64,000 bases of DNA from Hymenobacter daecheongensis DSM 21074 (GTDB taxonomy: Bacteria; Bacteroidota; Bacteroidia; Cytophagales; Hymenobacteraceae). How positions within the stretch are numbered: position 1 is the stretch's first letter; every line of letters begins with the position of its first letter. The notes under the pieces are model-generated. The model was not told where the DNA came from, did not search any database, and was given only the letters and a program-made list of their open reading frames with translations. The stretch covers positions 372,001 to 436,000 of the forward strand of contig NZ_FQYN01000003.1 in assembly GCF_900141805.1 (NCBI RefSeq). Direction: 5' to 3'. A program made the position numbers and the translations under genes. Below are positions 40,622-49,934 of this stretch, piece after piece.

Positions 40622-40629
40622 CAAATGTA
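40622..40629 (-). promoter_or_regulatory. -7 box of the T9SS type A gene
   Basis: TACATTTG on the minus strand (plus 40622-40629), predicting a leader of about 30 nt. No TTG at -33. Confidence 0.45.
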
Positions 40630-40774
40630 CGGCTTTTGCCTCTTTCACGGCATTACGAAATTATAAAAAATATGCGCCTCACCCTTCGCGAAAGTCCTGA
40701 TTGTCAATAGCGAGCTAAAACGGCGGCGACTGGCCGGCAAGGGTAGCGGTAGGATGCTACGGCCTTCGTGGCCC

Positions 40775-40782
40775 TATCTTTG
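40775..40782 (+). promoter_or_regulatory. -7 box upstream of the small lipoprotein gene
   Basis: TATCTTTG, about 95 bp before the ATG at 40877. No clear TTG at -33. Confidence 0.35.
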
Positions 40783-40876
40783 CCGGCCGGACCCGCAGGC
40801 CTCCGCCCCTGATTGCGCGTTTTCCAGTTTTCCACTTATCAGACAATTTTGCCGCTTCCCGGCGTTAACACAATCT

Positions 40877-41464
40877 ATGAAAAAGCTTCTGCCCCTGGTT
40901 CTGCTCCTGCTGCTGGCCGGCCTCGACTCCTGCAACCGCACGCCCAAACCCCTCGACCCGACTTCGCCGGCGGCGGCCAAGGCGCAGCTTACCGTGTTGC
41001 GCGACTCCGTGGATGCCCGCTGGAAACAGATGATGGCCAGCGACGATGCCAAAGTGCAGGCCACCAGCCGCCTGCTGCAGCAGCTGGAGCAGCAGCCCGG
41101 CCTGAGCCGCGCCCAGCTGCAGCCGCTGGCCCGCGCCAACGACCGGCTGCCCCGCCGCCGCTACACCCAGCAAAGCATGGCCGCCTCCCCCACCATCGAC
41201 GCCTACGATGCCGCCCAGGACTCGGTGCTGCACCTGGTATTTGGCCTGGCCCAGCCCGCTACCGGCCAGCCCAGCGCCCCGGTGCAGCAGCTCACCAACG
41301 ATATTCAGGCCGCCGACAGCGAGGTGGTGGGCTTCCGGCTGCGCTATGATCGGGCCGCCAAGCAGTTCAACAACTACCTGAAGCTGCACCAGGTGGAGCT
41401 GAACTCGCTCGGCGGCAAATACAGCCAGCTGCAGCCCCTGCCCCTATTTGAGCTGCAGCAATAA
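40877..41464 (+). CDS. Small lipoprotein-like exported protein, weakly LemA-like
   Basis: This 195-aa protein begins MKKLLPLVLLLLLAGLDSC, a lipoprotein-type signal with Cys19, although the lipobox (LDSC) is not canonical. The rest is helical: ARWKQMMASDDAKVQATSRLLQQLEQQPG and, near the end, RLRYDRAAKQFNNYLKLHQVELNSLGG. That last part recalls the YNxxVxxYN core of LemA proteins, but the match is weak. I chose the ATG at 40877; the upstream frame has no export signal. Function unknown. Confidence 0.6.
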   Translation: MKKLLPLVLLLLLAGLDSCNRTPKPLDPTSPAAAKAQLTVLRDSVDARWKQMMASDDAKVQATSRLLQQLEQQPGLSRAQLQPLARANDRLPRRRYTQQSMAASPTIDAYDAAQDSVLHLVFGLAQPATGQPSAPVQQLTNDIQAADSEVVGFRLRYDRAAKQFNNYLKLHQVELNSLGGKYSQLQPLPLFELQQ

Positions 41465-41573
41465 AGCCGACCCCGGCCAGTAGCATACCCCCCGATGCAA
41501 CCATTCGGCAGCCAGCGGCCTCTTCCCTACAGCACCGGCGAGGTGCGTTGGCCATTTGGTTGGATTGGTTCTG

Positions 41574-41607
41574 AAAAAGGCCTCCGGATTGTTCCGGAGG
41601 CCTTTTT
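41574..41607. terminator. Bidirectional terminator between convergent genes
   Basis: Perfect 15-bp stem (41574-41588 with 41593-41607) with A5 and T5 ends and a TTGT loop. Serves the lipoprotein gene and the M3 peptidase gene. Confidence 0.85.
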
Positions 41608-41633
41608 CGTGCTTTTAGTTTGTCTGGTTTCGC

Positions 41634-43379
41634 CTACAGCTTGGCCATTTCCTCGCGTACAAAGTCGGCGAGGGTGCGCAGGTATTCGGTGCTGAAATCG
41701 AAGCGGATGCCGGCGGCGGCGTAGATGTCGCCGATGGGGGCGGTGTAGCCCAGGGCCAGAGCGCGCTTGTAGGCGGCCAGGCCCTCGGCGGGGTTCTGGC
41801 GGAAGTTGCGCCACACGGCAATGGCCCCGAGCTGGGCCATGGCATACTCGATGTAGTAGAACGGCACTTCGTAGAGGTGCAGCTGCTTCTGCCACAGGTA
41901 GGGCTTAAACTGCTCCAGCCCCTGCCAGCTCACGGTGCGCTGGTTGAACTCGTCGAATACCTCCACCCAGCGGGCGTGGCGCTGCGCTTGGGTGTGTTCG
42001 GGGTTCTCGTAAATCCAGTGCTGAAACTTGTCGATGGTGGCCACCCAGGGGAAGGTTTCGAGCACGCTTTCGAGGTGGGTTTTCTTGGCCCGGCGCAGCT
42101 CGTCGACATCGGGGAAGAACAGGTCCCACTGGTCCATCGAAATCAGCTCCATGCTCATCGAAGCCAGCTCGGCCACCTCAGATGGCGGGTGCTTGTCGGC
42201 CGAGAGCGGCAGGGTGCGCGTGAGGAACGAGTGCACGGCGTGGCCGCCCTCGTGCAGCATCGTAATGACGTCGCGCAGCGAGGAAGTGGCATTCATGAAA
42301 ATGAATGGCACGCCGGTTTCGTCCAGCGGGTAGTTGTAGCCGCCCGGCGCTTTGCCCTTGCGCGACTCCAGGTCGAGGTGACCCATGGTGCGCATGGTGC
42401 GCAGGCAGTCGCCGAGGTAAGAATCCAAGCGGCTGAAGACGGTGATGGTCTTTTCCAGCAGTTCTTCGCCGGTATCAAAGGGCCGCAAGGGCGCTTTGCC
42501 GCTCACGTCCACGTCGAGGTCCCAGGGGCGCAGCTCGGGCAGGTTCAGGTCCTGCCGGCGCTCCAGGTCGAGGTCGTCAAGGAGGGGCACCACAGTTTCG
42601 CGGATGGCGCGGTGGAAGGCAAAGCAGTCCTGGGCGGTGTAGTCGAAGCGGCCCAGGGCGGCAAACATATAGTCGCGGAAGTTGGGAAAGCCGGCGTTCA
42701 GAGCCATCTGGTGGCGCAGGGCCACCAGCTCATCGAAGAGTTGATCCAGCGGCTGGCTGTCCTGCAGGCGGCGGGCCTGAATGGCGCGGTAGGCTTCCTC
42801 ACGCACGGCGCGGTCGGGGCTTTTGAGGCGGTCGGCGGCGCGGGGCAGCGTCATCTCCTCGCTGTCCAGCGTCACCGTCATGGCGCCCACCGTGGCCGCG
42901 TACTGCTGCTGCTTGGTGCTGATTTCGGTTTTGAGCGGAATGTTTTCGGCCCGGTATATTTCCAGGGCCTGCCGCACCGAGCGGGTGAAAATACGGTAGC
43001 GCTGCGGGTCGAGCCCGGCCAGAAACTCCGAGCCGATCATCTTCTCATTCAGCGCATGGTCGTAAGGAGCCACGCTGGGCTCAATCTCACTCACGAAGTA
43101 CTGAAACGCCTCCGACCGCGCCTGGTCCTGGGTGTCGCACGTCATGCGGATGTAGCGCCAGGCCAGATCCTCGCTGAGCACACTTTCCAGCTCCGAGCGG
43201 TCGAGCAGCCAGCGCTCCAACTCCGCCGCCGACTTGATATTCCGGTCGCGCAGCTCCAGGAAATACGGTTCCAGCGCGGCCCAGTCCGTCACTACAAACG
43301 ACTCGGGCAGGTAGTGGCGCGGCGGGCGCCGGGTATCAGTAGCCGTGGCGGCCAGGGTGTCAGGGGCGGAAGTATTCAT
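41634..43379 (-). CDS. M3 family oligoendopeptidase
   Basis: This 581-aa cytosolic zinc metallopeptidase of the M3B (oligoendopeptidase F) type has the zinc motif HEGGHAVHSFL (HExxH) with the third ligand in VAELASMSMELIS about 25 residues later. The substrate-binding YEVPFYYIEYAMAQLG block follows near the C-terminus. It degrades short peptides. The length is normal (about 565-600 aa). It starts 30 bp after the ferredoxin reductase gene on the same strand, so the two are probably co-transcribed, although their functions are not linked in an obvious way. Confidence 0.92.
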   Translation of the reverse strand: MNTSAPDTLAATATDTRRPPRHYLPESFVVTDWAALEPYFLELRDRNIKSAAELERWLLDRSELESVLSEDLAWRYIRMTCDTQDQARSEAFQYFVSEIEPSVAPYDHALNEKMIGSEFLAGLDPQRYRIFTRSVRQALEIYRAENIPLKTEISTKQQQYAATVGAMTVTLDSEEMTLPRAADRLKSPDRAVREEAYRAIQARRLQDSQPLDQLFDELVALRHQMALNAGFPNFRDYMFAALGRFDYTAQDCFAFHRAIRETVVPLLDDLDLERRQDLNLPELRPWDLDVDVSGKAPLRPFDTGEELLEKTITVFSRLDSYLGDCLRTMRTMGHLDLESRKGKAPGGYNYPLDETGVPFIFMNATSSLRDVITMLHEGGHAVHSFLTRTLPLSADKHPPSEVAELASMSMELISMDQWDLFFPDVDELRRAKKTHLESVLETFPWVATIDKFQHWIYENPEHTQAQRHARWVEVFDEFNQRTVSWQGLEQFKPYLWQKQLHLYEVPFYYIEYAMAQLGAIAVWRNFRQNPAEGLAAYKRALALGYTAPIGDIYAAAGIRFDFSTEYLRTLADFVREEMAKL

Positions 43380-43409
43380 AAGGGAAAAAGATACGGGGAA
43401 ATAATCGGG

Positions 43410-44516
43410 TTAGTCAATCTCAATCACCACATCGTCGGTGAGCGGGTGGCCTACGCACACCAATACGTAGCCCTGCTTCATTTCGGAGTCCGAGAGACCT
43501 TCGCGCTCATCCAGGTGCACTTTGCCCGAGAGGCATTTGCCCCGGCAGGCCGTGCAGAGGCCCGCCTGGCAGCTGTAGGGCAGGTCGATGTCCTGATCCA
43601 GGGCGGCTTCCAGAATGGTCTGCTTCGGGCTCACGGCTACTTTGTACTCCGAGCCTTCGTACTGAATGGTAACGACATGACCGTCGATTTTGCCGTCGTT
43701 ATCCGTAGCCAGCACGTCACCGTGGCCGTTGGGCTGGGCGGCGGCGGCCTCCATCGTGTCGGCGGCAGCCACGAAACTCTCGCGGCGGATGCGGGCCGCG
43801 GGCACGCCCAGCAGGTCGAGGGCGGCGCGGGCTTCGGTCATCATGCCCTCGGGGCCGCACATGAAGTACTCGGCCTGCTCGGCCGGAAACTGGTGGCGCT
43901 GCTCCAGAATGCGCAGCAGCATGGTGCGGTTCAGGCGGCCGGTGTGGGGGCTGGCAGCCGGGTTGGCGGGCTGGCTGAATACGTGCTCGACCTGCAAGCG
44001 CCCCGCCGACTGCGTCTGCAGCTGCTGCAATTGGGTGCGAAAAATCACCGATTCCTCGGTCCGGTTGCCGTACACCAGCAGCACGTGGCTCTGGGGCTCC
44101 TCGCGCAGCACAGCCTTCAGAATAGACATGAGCGGTGTGATGCCGCTGCCGGCCCCGATGAGCACCAGAGAGCGGGCCGATTTGGGGCTGGGCTTCAGGG
44201 TGAAATTGCCCAGCGGGGCCATGGCTTCCAGCTGCTGGCCCACGCGCACGGTATCGAGCAGGTAGTTGCTGACCAGGCCGCCGGTCACGCGCTTCACCGT
44301 GACCGACAGGCGCGGGGCCTCGTGGGGCGTGCTGCTGAGCGAGTAGGCCCGGCGCTCTTTTTTTCCGCCGGGGCCGCAGGGCAAAATCAGGGTCAGGAAC
44401 TGGCCGGGGTCGCAGGCAATGGGCTGGCGGTCGGGGCGTTCGAGGTGAATGGTGGCAGCGTCGGCGGTTTCGTGGGTGATTTCCACCACGTTAAGCGTAA
44501 GGTAAGGGCTACTCAT
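43410..44516 (-). CDS. PaaE-like ferredoxin reductase with C-terminal [2Fe-2S] domain
   Basis: This 368-aa flavoprotein has an FAD-binding barrel (RRAYSLSSTPHEAPRLSVTVKRV), an NAD(P)-binding domain (LVLIGAGSGITPLMSILKA ... FMCGPEGMMTEA) and a C-terminal plant-type [2Fe-2S] ferredoxin domain (PYSCQAGLCTACRGKCLSG, Cx4Cx2C, with the last Cys in YVLVCVG). It moves electrons from NAD(P)H to an oxygenase or desaturase. PaaE of the phenylacetyl-CoA epoxidase has this order, but paaABCD are not adjacent, so the partner is unknown. A 30-residue insert between domains (about 245-270, FVAAADTMEAAAAQPNGHGD) looks like a linker. Confidence 0.85.
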   Translation of the reverse strand: MSSPYLTLNVVEITHETADAATIHLERPDRQPIACDPGQFLTLILPCGPGGKKERRAYSLSSTPHEAPRLSVTVKRVTGGLVSNYLLDTVRVGQQLEAMAPLGNFTLKPSPKSARSLVLIGAGSGITPLMSILKAVLREEPQSHVLLVYGNRTEESVIFRTQLQQLQTQSAGRLQVEHVFSQPANPAASPHTGRLNRTMLLRILEQRHQFPAEQAEYFMCGPEGMMTEARAALDLLGVPAARIRRESFVAAADTMEAAAAQPNGHGDVLATDNDGKIDGHVVTIQYEGSEYKVAVSPKQTILEAALDQDIDLPYSCQAGLCTACRGKCLSGKVHLDEREGLSDSEMKQGYVLVCVGHPLTDDVVIEID

Positions 44517-44817
44517 CGATTGGAAAGCGTCGGGGGTGGGTACAGGTAATCGGCCTCAGCCGTGACTTGCTGAGCAACGGCTCTGCAAAGTACGGCAAAT
44601 GGGGCGTTTTGGTAGAATACGGCCTGTCATTGCGAGCAGCGCGAAGCAATCCGTCCTCTGAAATGTGAAAAGCCGTGTTTCACCACAAAGCCCTGATGTT
44701 AGAAAGCGTTAAGGCTTTCCAGTGAAAAGGAGTTGGGTACATTTGAGAGGACGGATTGCTTCGCTTTGCTCGCAATGACAGTTTCCACCGCTCACTAGCC
44801 TCCTCTTACTTACCCTT
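44517..44817. other. Gap filled by inverted repeat F
   Basis: 301 bp between the divergent ferredoxin reductase and M23 peptidase genes. The long inverted repeat 44626-44781 takes up half of it. The remaining DNA must hold both promoters, but no clean TAnnTTTG box was found. Confidence 0.6.
44626..44781. repeat. Long inverted repeat, family F, copy 1
   Basis: The arms at 44626-44659 and 44746-44781 share CTGTCATTGCGAGC...GAAGCAATCCGTCCTCT and complement, extended by AAATGT/ACATTT. An inner segment holds CAAAGCCCT...AAGGCTTT. The same family recurs at 48235-48393 and, reduced, at 61378-61423. Confidence 0.8.
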
Positions 44818-45507
44818 ATGCTTTTAACCAAGCTCCTGCAAAAGCACCGCGCCGACTTCGGGCCGGTGCTGCCCGTTGATCTGAACGCGCCCGAAGTCTG
44901 CCGCCTCGACTTCTCGGCCCAAAACCCCGTGCTGGCCACCGCCGACCTGCGCGACACGGCCGCCTTCGAAGCCCTGGTAGCCGACCTGCTGGCCGCGCAG
45001 CATGCGCTGATCGGCGTGGGCGGCTACCTCGAAAACCGCGTTATCTACCGCCGCAGCCCCGGTTTGTTCGGCGACCCGGCCATTCCGGCCCGCTCCCTGC
45101 ACCTGGGCGTGGATGTGTGGCTGCGGGCCGGCACGCCGGTGCTGGCCCCGCTGCCCGCCGTGGTGCACAGCGTGCAGGACAACGATAATTTCGGCGACTA
45201 CGGCCCCACCGTCATTCTGCAGCACGAGCTGGACGGCACCACGTTCTACACGCTCTACGGCCACCTTAGCCGCGCCGAAACCGCCCTGCTCCGCCCTGGC
45301 CTCACCCTGGAAACCGGCGACCAGGTATCCGAAGTGGGCCCCGCGCCCGAAAACGGCGACTGGCCGCCCCACCTTCACTTTCAGATCATCGCCGATATGG
45401 AAGGCCGCACCGGCGACTTTCCCGGTGTGGCTTTACCGGAAGAGCGGGAGAAATGGGCCGCCCTCTGCCCTGACCCGAACTTGATATTGCAGAGCCGTTG
45501 GTTATAA
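44818..45507 (+). CDS. M23 family metallopeptidase (peptidoglycan DD-endopeptidase type)
   Basis: This 229-aa protein contains an LAS/M23 domain: HLGVDVWLRAGTPVLAPLPAVVHSV (HxxxD zinc ligands), FYTLYGHLSRAE, and WPPHLHFQII (HxH). The catalytic set is complete. It has no visible signal peptide; the N-terminal 70 residues (LLTKLLQKHRADFGPVLPVDLNAPEVCRLD) are polar. So it may act in the cytosol on recycled muropeptides or leave by another route. Inverted repeat H lies directly after its stop codon. Confidence 0.85.
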   Translation: MLLTKLLQKHRADFGPVLPVDLNAPEVCRLDFSAQNPVLATADLRDTAAFEALVADLLAAQHALIGVGGYLENRVIYRRSPGLFGDPAIPARSLHLGVDVWLRAGTPVLAPLPAVVHSVQDNDNFGDYGPTVILQHELDGTTFYTLYGHLSRAETALLRPGLTLETGDQVSEVGPAPENGDWPPHLHFQIIADMEGRTGDFPGVALPEEREKWAALCPDPNLILQSRWL

Positions 45508-45688
45508 TTCGCCTGTCATCCTTCATCTGGCGTACGCCTGCGAAGGACCTTCCTCGGTTAAGCGAGAAGCATTTTAGAATGAGCAAAGCCCTTTACCGTT
45601 CGCATGGTAAAGGGCTTTGTACGTTGAAAGCGTGTTGCAGTGCGAAAAGAGGAAGGTCCTTCGCTTTGCTCAGGATGACAGGCGAATT
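45506..45688. repeat. Long inverted repeat, family H, copy 1
   Basis: Outer arms 45506-45521 and 45673-45688 (AATTCGCCTGTCATCC and complement), then 45541-45555 with 45649-45663 (CGAAGGACCTTCCTC). The left side has about 20 bases replaced between these blocks. The centre is a perfect 14-bp hairpin (45584-45597 with 45606-45619). The outer arm reaches into the TAA stop of the M23 gene. Confidence 0.75.
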
Positions 45689-45704
45689 ACAGCCTGCGCT
45701 GCTT

Positions 45705-46919
45705 TTAGTCGAACTTAATGGCCGTGACGGGGCGGATTCGGGAAATCAGATACGTCGGAATCAGCACGGCGAGCAGGGACGTGAGGAAGGTGGCGATGTT
45801 GAGGATGACAATCATCTTCAGATCCCAGAAAATCGGCACGCGGTCCATGTAGTAGTTCTGCGGATCGAGCGGGATGGGATGGAAATAGTACTGAATGGCG
45901 CACAAGCCCAGCCCGGCCAGATTGCCGAAAATCATGCCCCGGATGGTCAGGCTCAGGCCCCGGAAGAAGAACATGCTCCGGATCTGGTTGTCGGTGGCCC
46001 CGATGGCCTTGAGCACTCCAATCATGTTGGTACGCTCCAGAATCATGATGAAAATAGTGGCTACCATGTTGAACGTGGCCACGAAGATGATCAGAATCAG
46101 GAAGATAACTACGTTGCGGTTCAGCAGCTGCAGCCAGTCGAAAAGCTGGGCGTACTGGTCCGTGATTTTGTCCAGCTTGAGGTCGTAGCGCAGGTTTTCG
46201 TAGATGTGGTCGGAGGTCGGGTCGAGCGTTTTGAAGTCGCGCAGAATCACTTCCACGCCGCCCACCAGCGAATCGGGCCAGGAATTCAGCTCCTGCACCT
46301 GCCGCAAATCGCCGATGACGTAGGCTTCGTCGAACTCGTCGAGGCCGGTCTGGTAGATGCCGCTCACGGTGAACTTGCGCACCCGCGGCGGGTTCTGAAT
46401 GAAGTAGAACAGCGCGTCGTCGCCTACTTTCAGGCGCAGCTTGTCGGCAATCTTGCGGCTGAGCAGAATATCGGTGCTGGCCGCCGAATCGGGAAACGAC
46501 AAGAACTTGCCCGCCACCAGATTCTGGCGCATGGTCGAGATGCCGTTTACCTCGTCAATGCCCTTCAGGGCCACGCCCATCACTTCCTCGCGGGTTTTGA
46601 TAATGGCCGTTTTGCGGGCAAAGGGCTGAATATTCTGCACCTGCGGGAAGCCGCGCAGCTGCTTCACCAGCCGCGGCCCACCGATGGGCTCCACCTCCAG
46701 CGAGTTGTTGGTGTCGTACTTGCTGATGGTCAGGTGGGAGCCGAACGAGAAGATCTTGCTCTGAATCTCGTTGCGGAAGCCTTCCAGGATGGCAAACGAC
46801 ACAATCATGACCGCCACGCCCAGTGCAATACTGATAATGGCTATTTTTGTCACCGACGAGGTAAAAGAACCTGAGTCGGCCCCGTCGATCTTGTTGGATA
46901 TGTACCGCGAGATATTCAC
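45705..46919 (-). CDS. LolC/LolE-like ABC transporter permease
   Basis: This 404-aa inner-membrane protein has the FtsX/MacB/LolCE layout. There is one N-terminal membrane helix (SVTKIAIISIALGVAVMIVSFAIL in two blocks), a large periplasmic domain (about 45-270) and three C-terminal helices (NVVIFLILIIFVATFNMVATIFIMI, SLTIRGMIFGNLAGLGLCAI, MIVILNIATFLTSLLAVLIPTY). In LolCDE this type extracts lipoproteins for transport to the outer membrane. The ATPase partner is not in the neighbourhood, as is common in Bacteroidota. It starts at a GTG (46919). A TAGCTTTA box (plus 46925-46932) lies just upstream. Confidence 0.85.
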   Translation of the reverse strand: MNISRYISNKIDGADSGSFTSSVTKIAIISIALGVAVMIVSFAILEGFRNEIQSKIFSFGSHLTISKYDTNNSLEVEPIGGPRLVKQLRGFPQVQNIQPFARKTAIIKTREEVMGVALKGIDEVNGISTMRQNLVAGKFLSFPDSAASTDILLSRKIADKLRLKVGDDALFYFIQNPPRVRKFTVSGIYQTGLDEFDEAYVIGDLRQVQELNSWPDSLVGGVEVILRDFKTLDPTSDHIYENLRYDLKLDKITDQYAQLFDWLQLLNRNVVIFLILIIFVATFNMVATIFIMILERTNMIGVLKAIGATDNQIRSMFFFRGLSLTIRGMIFGNLAGLGLCAIQYYFHPIPLDPQNYYMDRVPIFWDLKMIVILNIATFLTSLLAVLIPTYLISRIRPVTAIKFD

Positions 46920-46970
46920 TGGCGTAAAGCTACACGTCTGCGGCCAGTTTTCTTCTTCCCATTTCTCTCC

Positions 46971-48227
46971 ATGACATCTACCCTGATTTGTGGCCTGCTG
47001 AGCCTGACGCTGGCTTTAAGTGATTGTTCCCGGGCCGCGTCGCCGGTGGCCGCGGCGGCCGAAGGCTCAAACGGGGCTGCCGCCCGCCCGGTTTCTGCCC
47101 CGGCTCCCGGCCAAGCCGTGCCGGCCCCGAAGCTGCGCATGGGCGCCGAGCAGGCCGACCGCTACCTGCCCCTGCTGCTGGGCAAGCGCGTGGGCGTGGT
47201 AGTGAACCAAACCTCGCTGGTAGGCCAGACGCACCTCGTGGATACGCTGCTGGCCCAGGGCGTGCAGGTGAAGATGATTTTTGCCCCCGAGCACGGCTTC
47301 CGGGGCGAAGCTGCCGACGGGGCCACCATCAAGGACGGCCGCGACGGCCGCAGCGGCCTGCCGGTGAAGTCGCTCTACGGAGCCACCAAAAAGCCCACCC
47401 CGGAAATGCTGAAGGACCTCGACGTGCTGGTTTTCGATATTCAGGACGTGGGAGCACGGTTTTACACCTTCATCAGCACCATGCACTACGTGCTGGAAGC
47501 CGCTGCCGAACAGAACAAAGCCGTGGTGGTGCTAGACCGCCCCAATCCCAACGGCTGGTATGTAGATGGCCCCGTGCTGGAGCCGGCCCACAAGTCGTTC
47601 GTGGGCATGGACCCATTGCCGATTGTGCACGGCCTGACGGTGGGCGAGCTGGCCCTGATGCTGAACGGCGAAAAATGGCTGGCCGGCGGCCGGCAATGTT
47701 CGCTGACGGTGGTGCCCGTGATGGGCTACACCCACGCCACGCGCTACGTGTTGCCCGTGCGGCCTTCGCCCAACCTTCCCAACGCCCACTCAGTGGCCCT
47801 GTACCCCACCATCTGCATGTTTGAGGGCACCGATGTAAGCGTGGGCCGTGGCACCGACTCGCCGTTTGAAGTAGTGGGCAGCCCCACGCAGCCCACCACG
47901 CGGCCCTACCGCTTCACGCCCCGGCCCAACGCCGGCTCGCCCACCCCGCCCCAGAATGGCAAGCTCTGCTACGGCCTCGACCTGCATAAGACCAACATCG
48001 ATGAGCCCACGGGCTTCACGGTGCGCTACCTGCTCGATTTCTACCAGCAGAGCACCGATAAGGCGCATTTTTTCGGCAAGTATTTCGAGCAGCTCAGCGG
48101 CACGGCTTCCTTGCGGCAGCAAATCATAGCGGGCAAGTCGGAGGCGGAAATCCGGCAGTCGTGGGAGCCGGGGCTGAGCCGGTTCAAGGTGCTGCGCAAG
48201 AAGTATCTGCTGTATCCGGAGAAGTAA
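46971..48227 (+). CDS. NamZ-like exo-N-acetylmuramidase (DUF1343)
   Basis: This 418-aa exported protein has an N-terminal hydrophobic signal with Cys19 (a possible lipoprotein). A low-complexity Ala/Pro linker follows (about 20-60), then a complete DUF1343 domain: KRVGVVVNQTSLVG, MIFAPEHGFRGEAADGA, KSLYGATKKPTPEML, LVFDIQDVGARFYTFIST, VVLDRPNPN, LTVGELALMLNGE, NAHSVALYPTICMFEGTDVSVGRGTDSPFE in two blocks. NamZ removes terminal MurNAc from peptidoglycan fragments and works with cell-wall recycling. The Glu in PEHGF is a likely catalytic residue by family analogy. Confidence 0.88.
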   Translation: MTSTLICGLLSLTLALSDCSRAASPVAAAAEGSNGAAARPVSAPAPGQAVPAPKLRMGAEQADRYLPLLLGKRVGVVVNQTSLVGQTHLVDTLLAQGVQVKMIFAPEHGFRGEAADGATIKDGRDGRSGLPVKSLYGATKKPTPEMLKDLDVLVFDIQDVGARFYTFISTMHYVLEAAAEQNKAVVVLDRPNPNGWYVDGPVLEPAHKSFVGMDPLPIVHGLTVGELALMLNGEKWLAGGRQCSLTVVPVMGYTHATRYVLPVRPSPNLPNAHSVALYPTICMFEGTDVSVGRGTDSPFEVVGSPTQPTTRPYRFTPRPNAGSPTPPQNGKLCYGLDLHKTNIDEPTGFTVRYLLDFYQQSTDKAHFFGKYFEQLSGTASLRQQIIAGKSEAEIRQSWEPGLSRFKVLRKKYLLYPEK

Positions 48228-48234
48228 CTTACCG

Positions 48235-48393
48235 CTGTCATTGCGAGCAGCGCGAAGCAATCCGTCCTCTCAAATGTAGAAAGCCCTGTTTTACCACAAA
48301 GCCCCAACGTATGCCTTGCGTTAGGGCTTTGTGGGTTAACAACGCTTACTTTGTTGTCCAGGACGGATTGCTTCGCGCTGCTCGCAATGACAA
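48235..48393. repeat. Long inverted repeat, family F, copy 2
   Basis: The left arm from 48235 (CTGTCATTGCGAGCAGCGCG, AAGCAATCCGTCCTCT) pairs with the right arm 48361-48393. The centre is a hairpin CACAAAGCCCC...GGGCTTTGTG (48295-48333). It fills the gap between the NamZ-like gene and fmt. Confidence 0.85.
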
Positions 48394-48419
48394 TGCGGAG
48401 TTCTCCCCTGCTTTCTACT

Positions 48420-49354
<935 letters not shown>

Positions 49355-49358
<4 letters not shown>

Positions 49359-49840
49359 TTGCATTAGTAGTAGCCGCCGCCCAAAACGGCGTTATCGGGC
49401 GCGACAACCAGCTGATCTGGCACCTGCCCGCCGATCTGAAGCACTTCAAGCAGCTCACCACCGGCCACCCCATCATCATGGGCCGCCGCACGTTCGAGGC
49501 CATCGGCAAGCCGCTACCCTACCGCACCAACATCATCGTGACGCGGCAGGCTGAGTGGCAGCAGCCGGGCTGCGAGGTGGCGCACTCGGTGCCCGGCGCG
49601 CTGGAGCTGGCCCGCACGTTCGATGAGAATATCTTCGTGATTGGCGGCGGCGAAATCTACCGCCAGGCCCTGCCCGCCGCCGATGTGGTGTACCTCACCG
49701 AAGTCCACCACGACTTCGAGGGCGACGCCACCTTTCCCGAGCTTTCGCCGTTGGAATGGCGCGAAGAAAACCGTGAGCGGCACGAGCCCGATGCCAAACA
49801 CGCCTACGCCTTTAGCTTTGTGACCTTGCGCCGACGCTAG
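49355..49840 (+). CDS. folA: Dihydrofolate reductase
   Basis: This 161-aa DHFR has the full family pattern: VVAAAQNGVIGRDNQLIWHLPADLKHFKQLT, with the catalytic acid in PADLKHFK, then MGRRTFEAIGKPLPYRTNIIVT, FVIGGGEIYRQALP (NADPH-binding GG) and VYLTEVHHDFEGDATFP. It reduces dihydrofolate to tetrahydrofolate, supplying the cofactor used by Fmt. Overlaps fmt by 4 nt. A terminator follows at 49881. Confidence 0.96.
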
Positions 49841-49880
49841 GAGCGGCGAGATATTCCCTTGCTCCACATCGTTTTAACCA

Positions 49881-49910
49881 AAAGAGGCAGCCATAGTCGG
49901 CTGCCTCTTT
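49881..49910. terminator. Bidirectional terminator between folA and the PorU2-like gene
   Basis: Perfect 12-bp stem AAAGAGGCAGCC/GGCTGCCTCTTT (49881-49892 with 49899-49910), 6-nt loop, T-rich tail on both strands. Confidence 0.8.
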
Positions 49911-49934
49911 TAGTTGAGCATTGCACAGGAGAGC

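Noticed and set aside
41877..44549. 890-codon plus-strand ORF
   Set aside because: Antisense to both the M3 peptidase and the ferredoxin reductase, whose catalytic motifs are unmistakable.
45498..46874. 458-codon plus-strand ORF
   Set aside because: Starts in palindrome H and runs antisense to the LolC/E-like permease.
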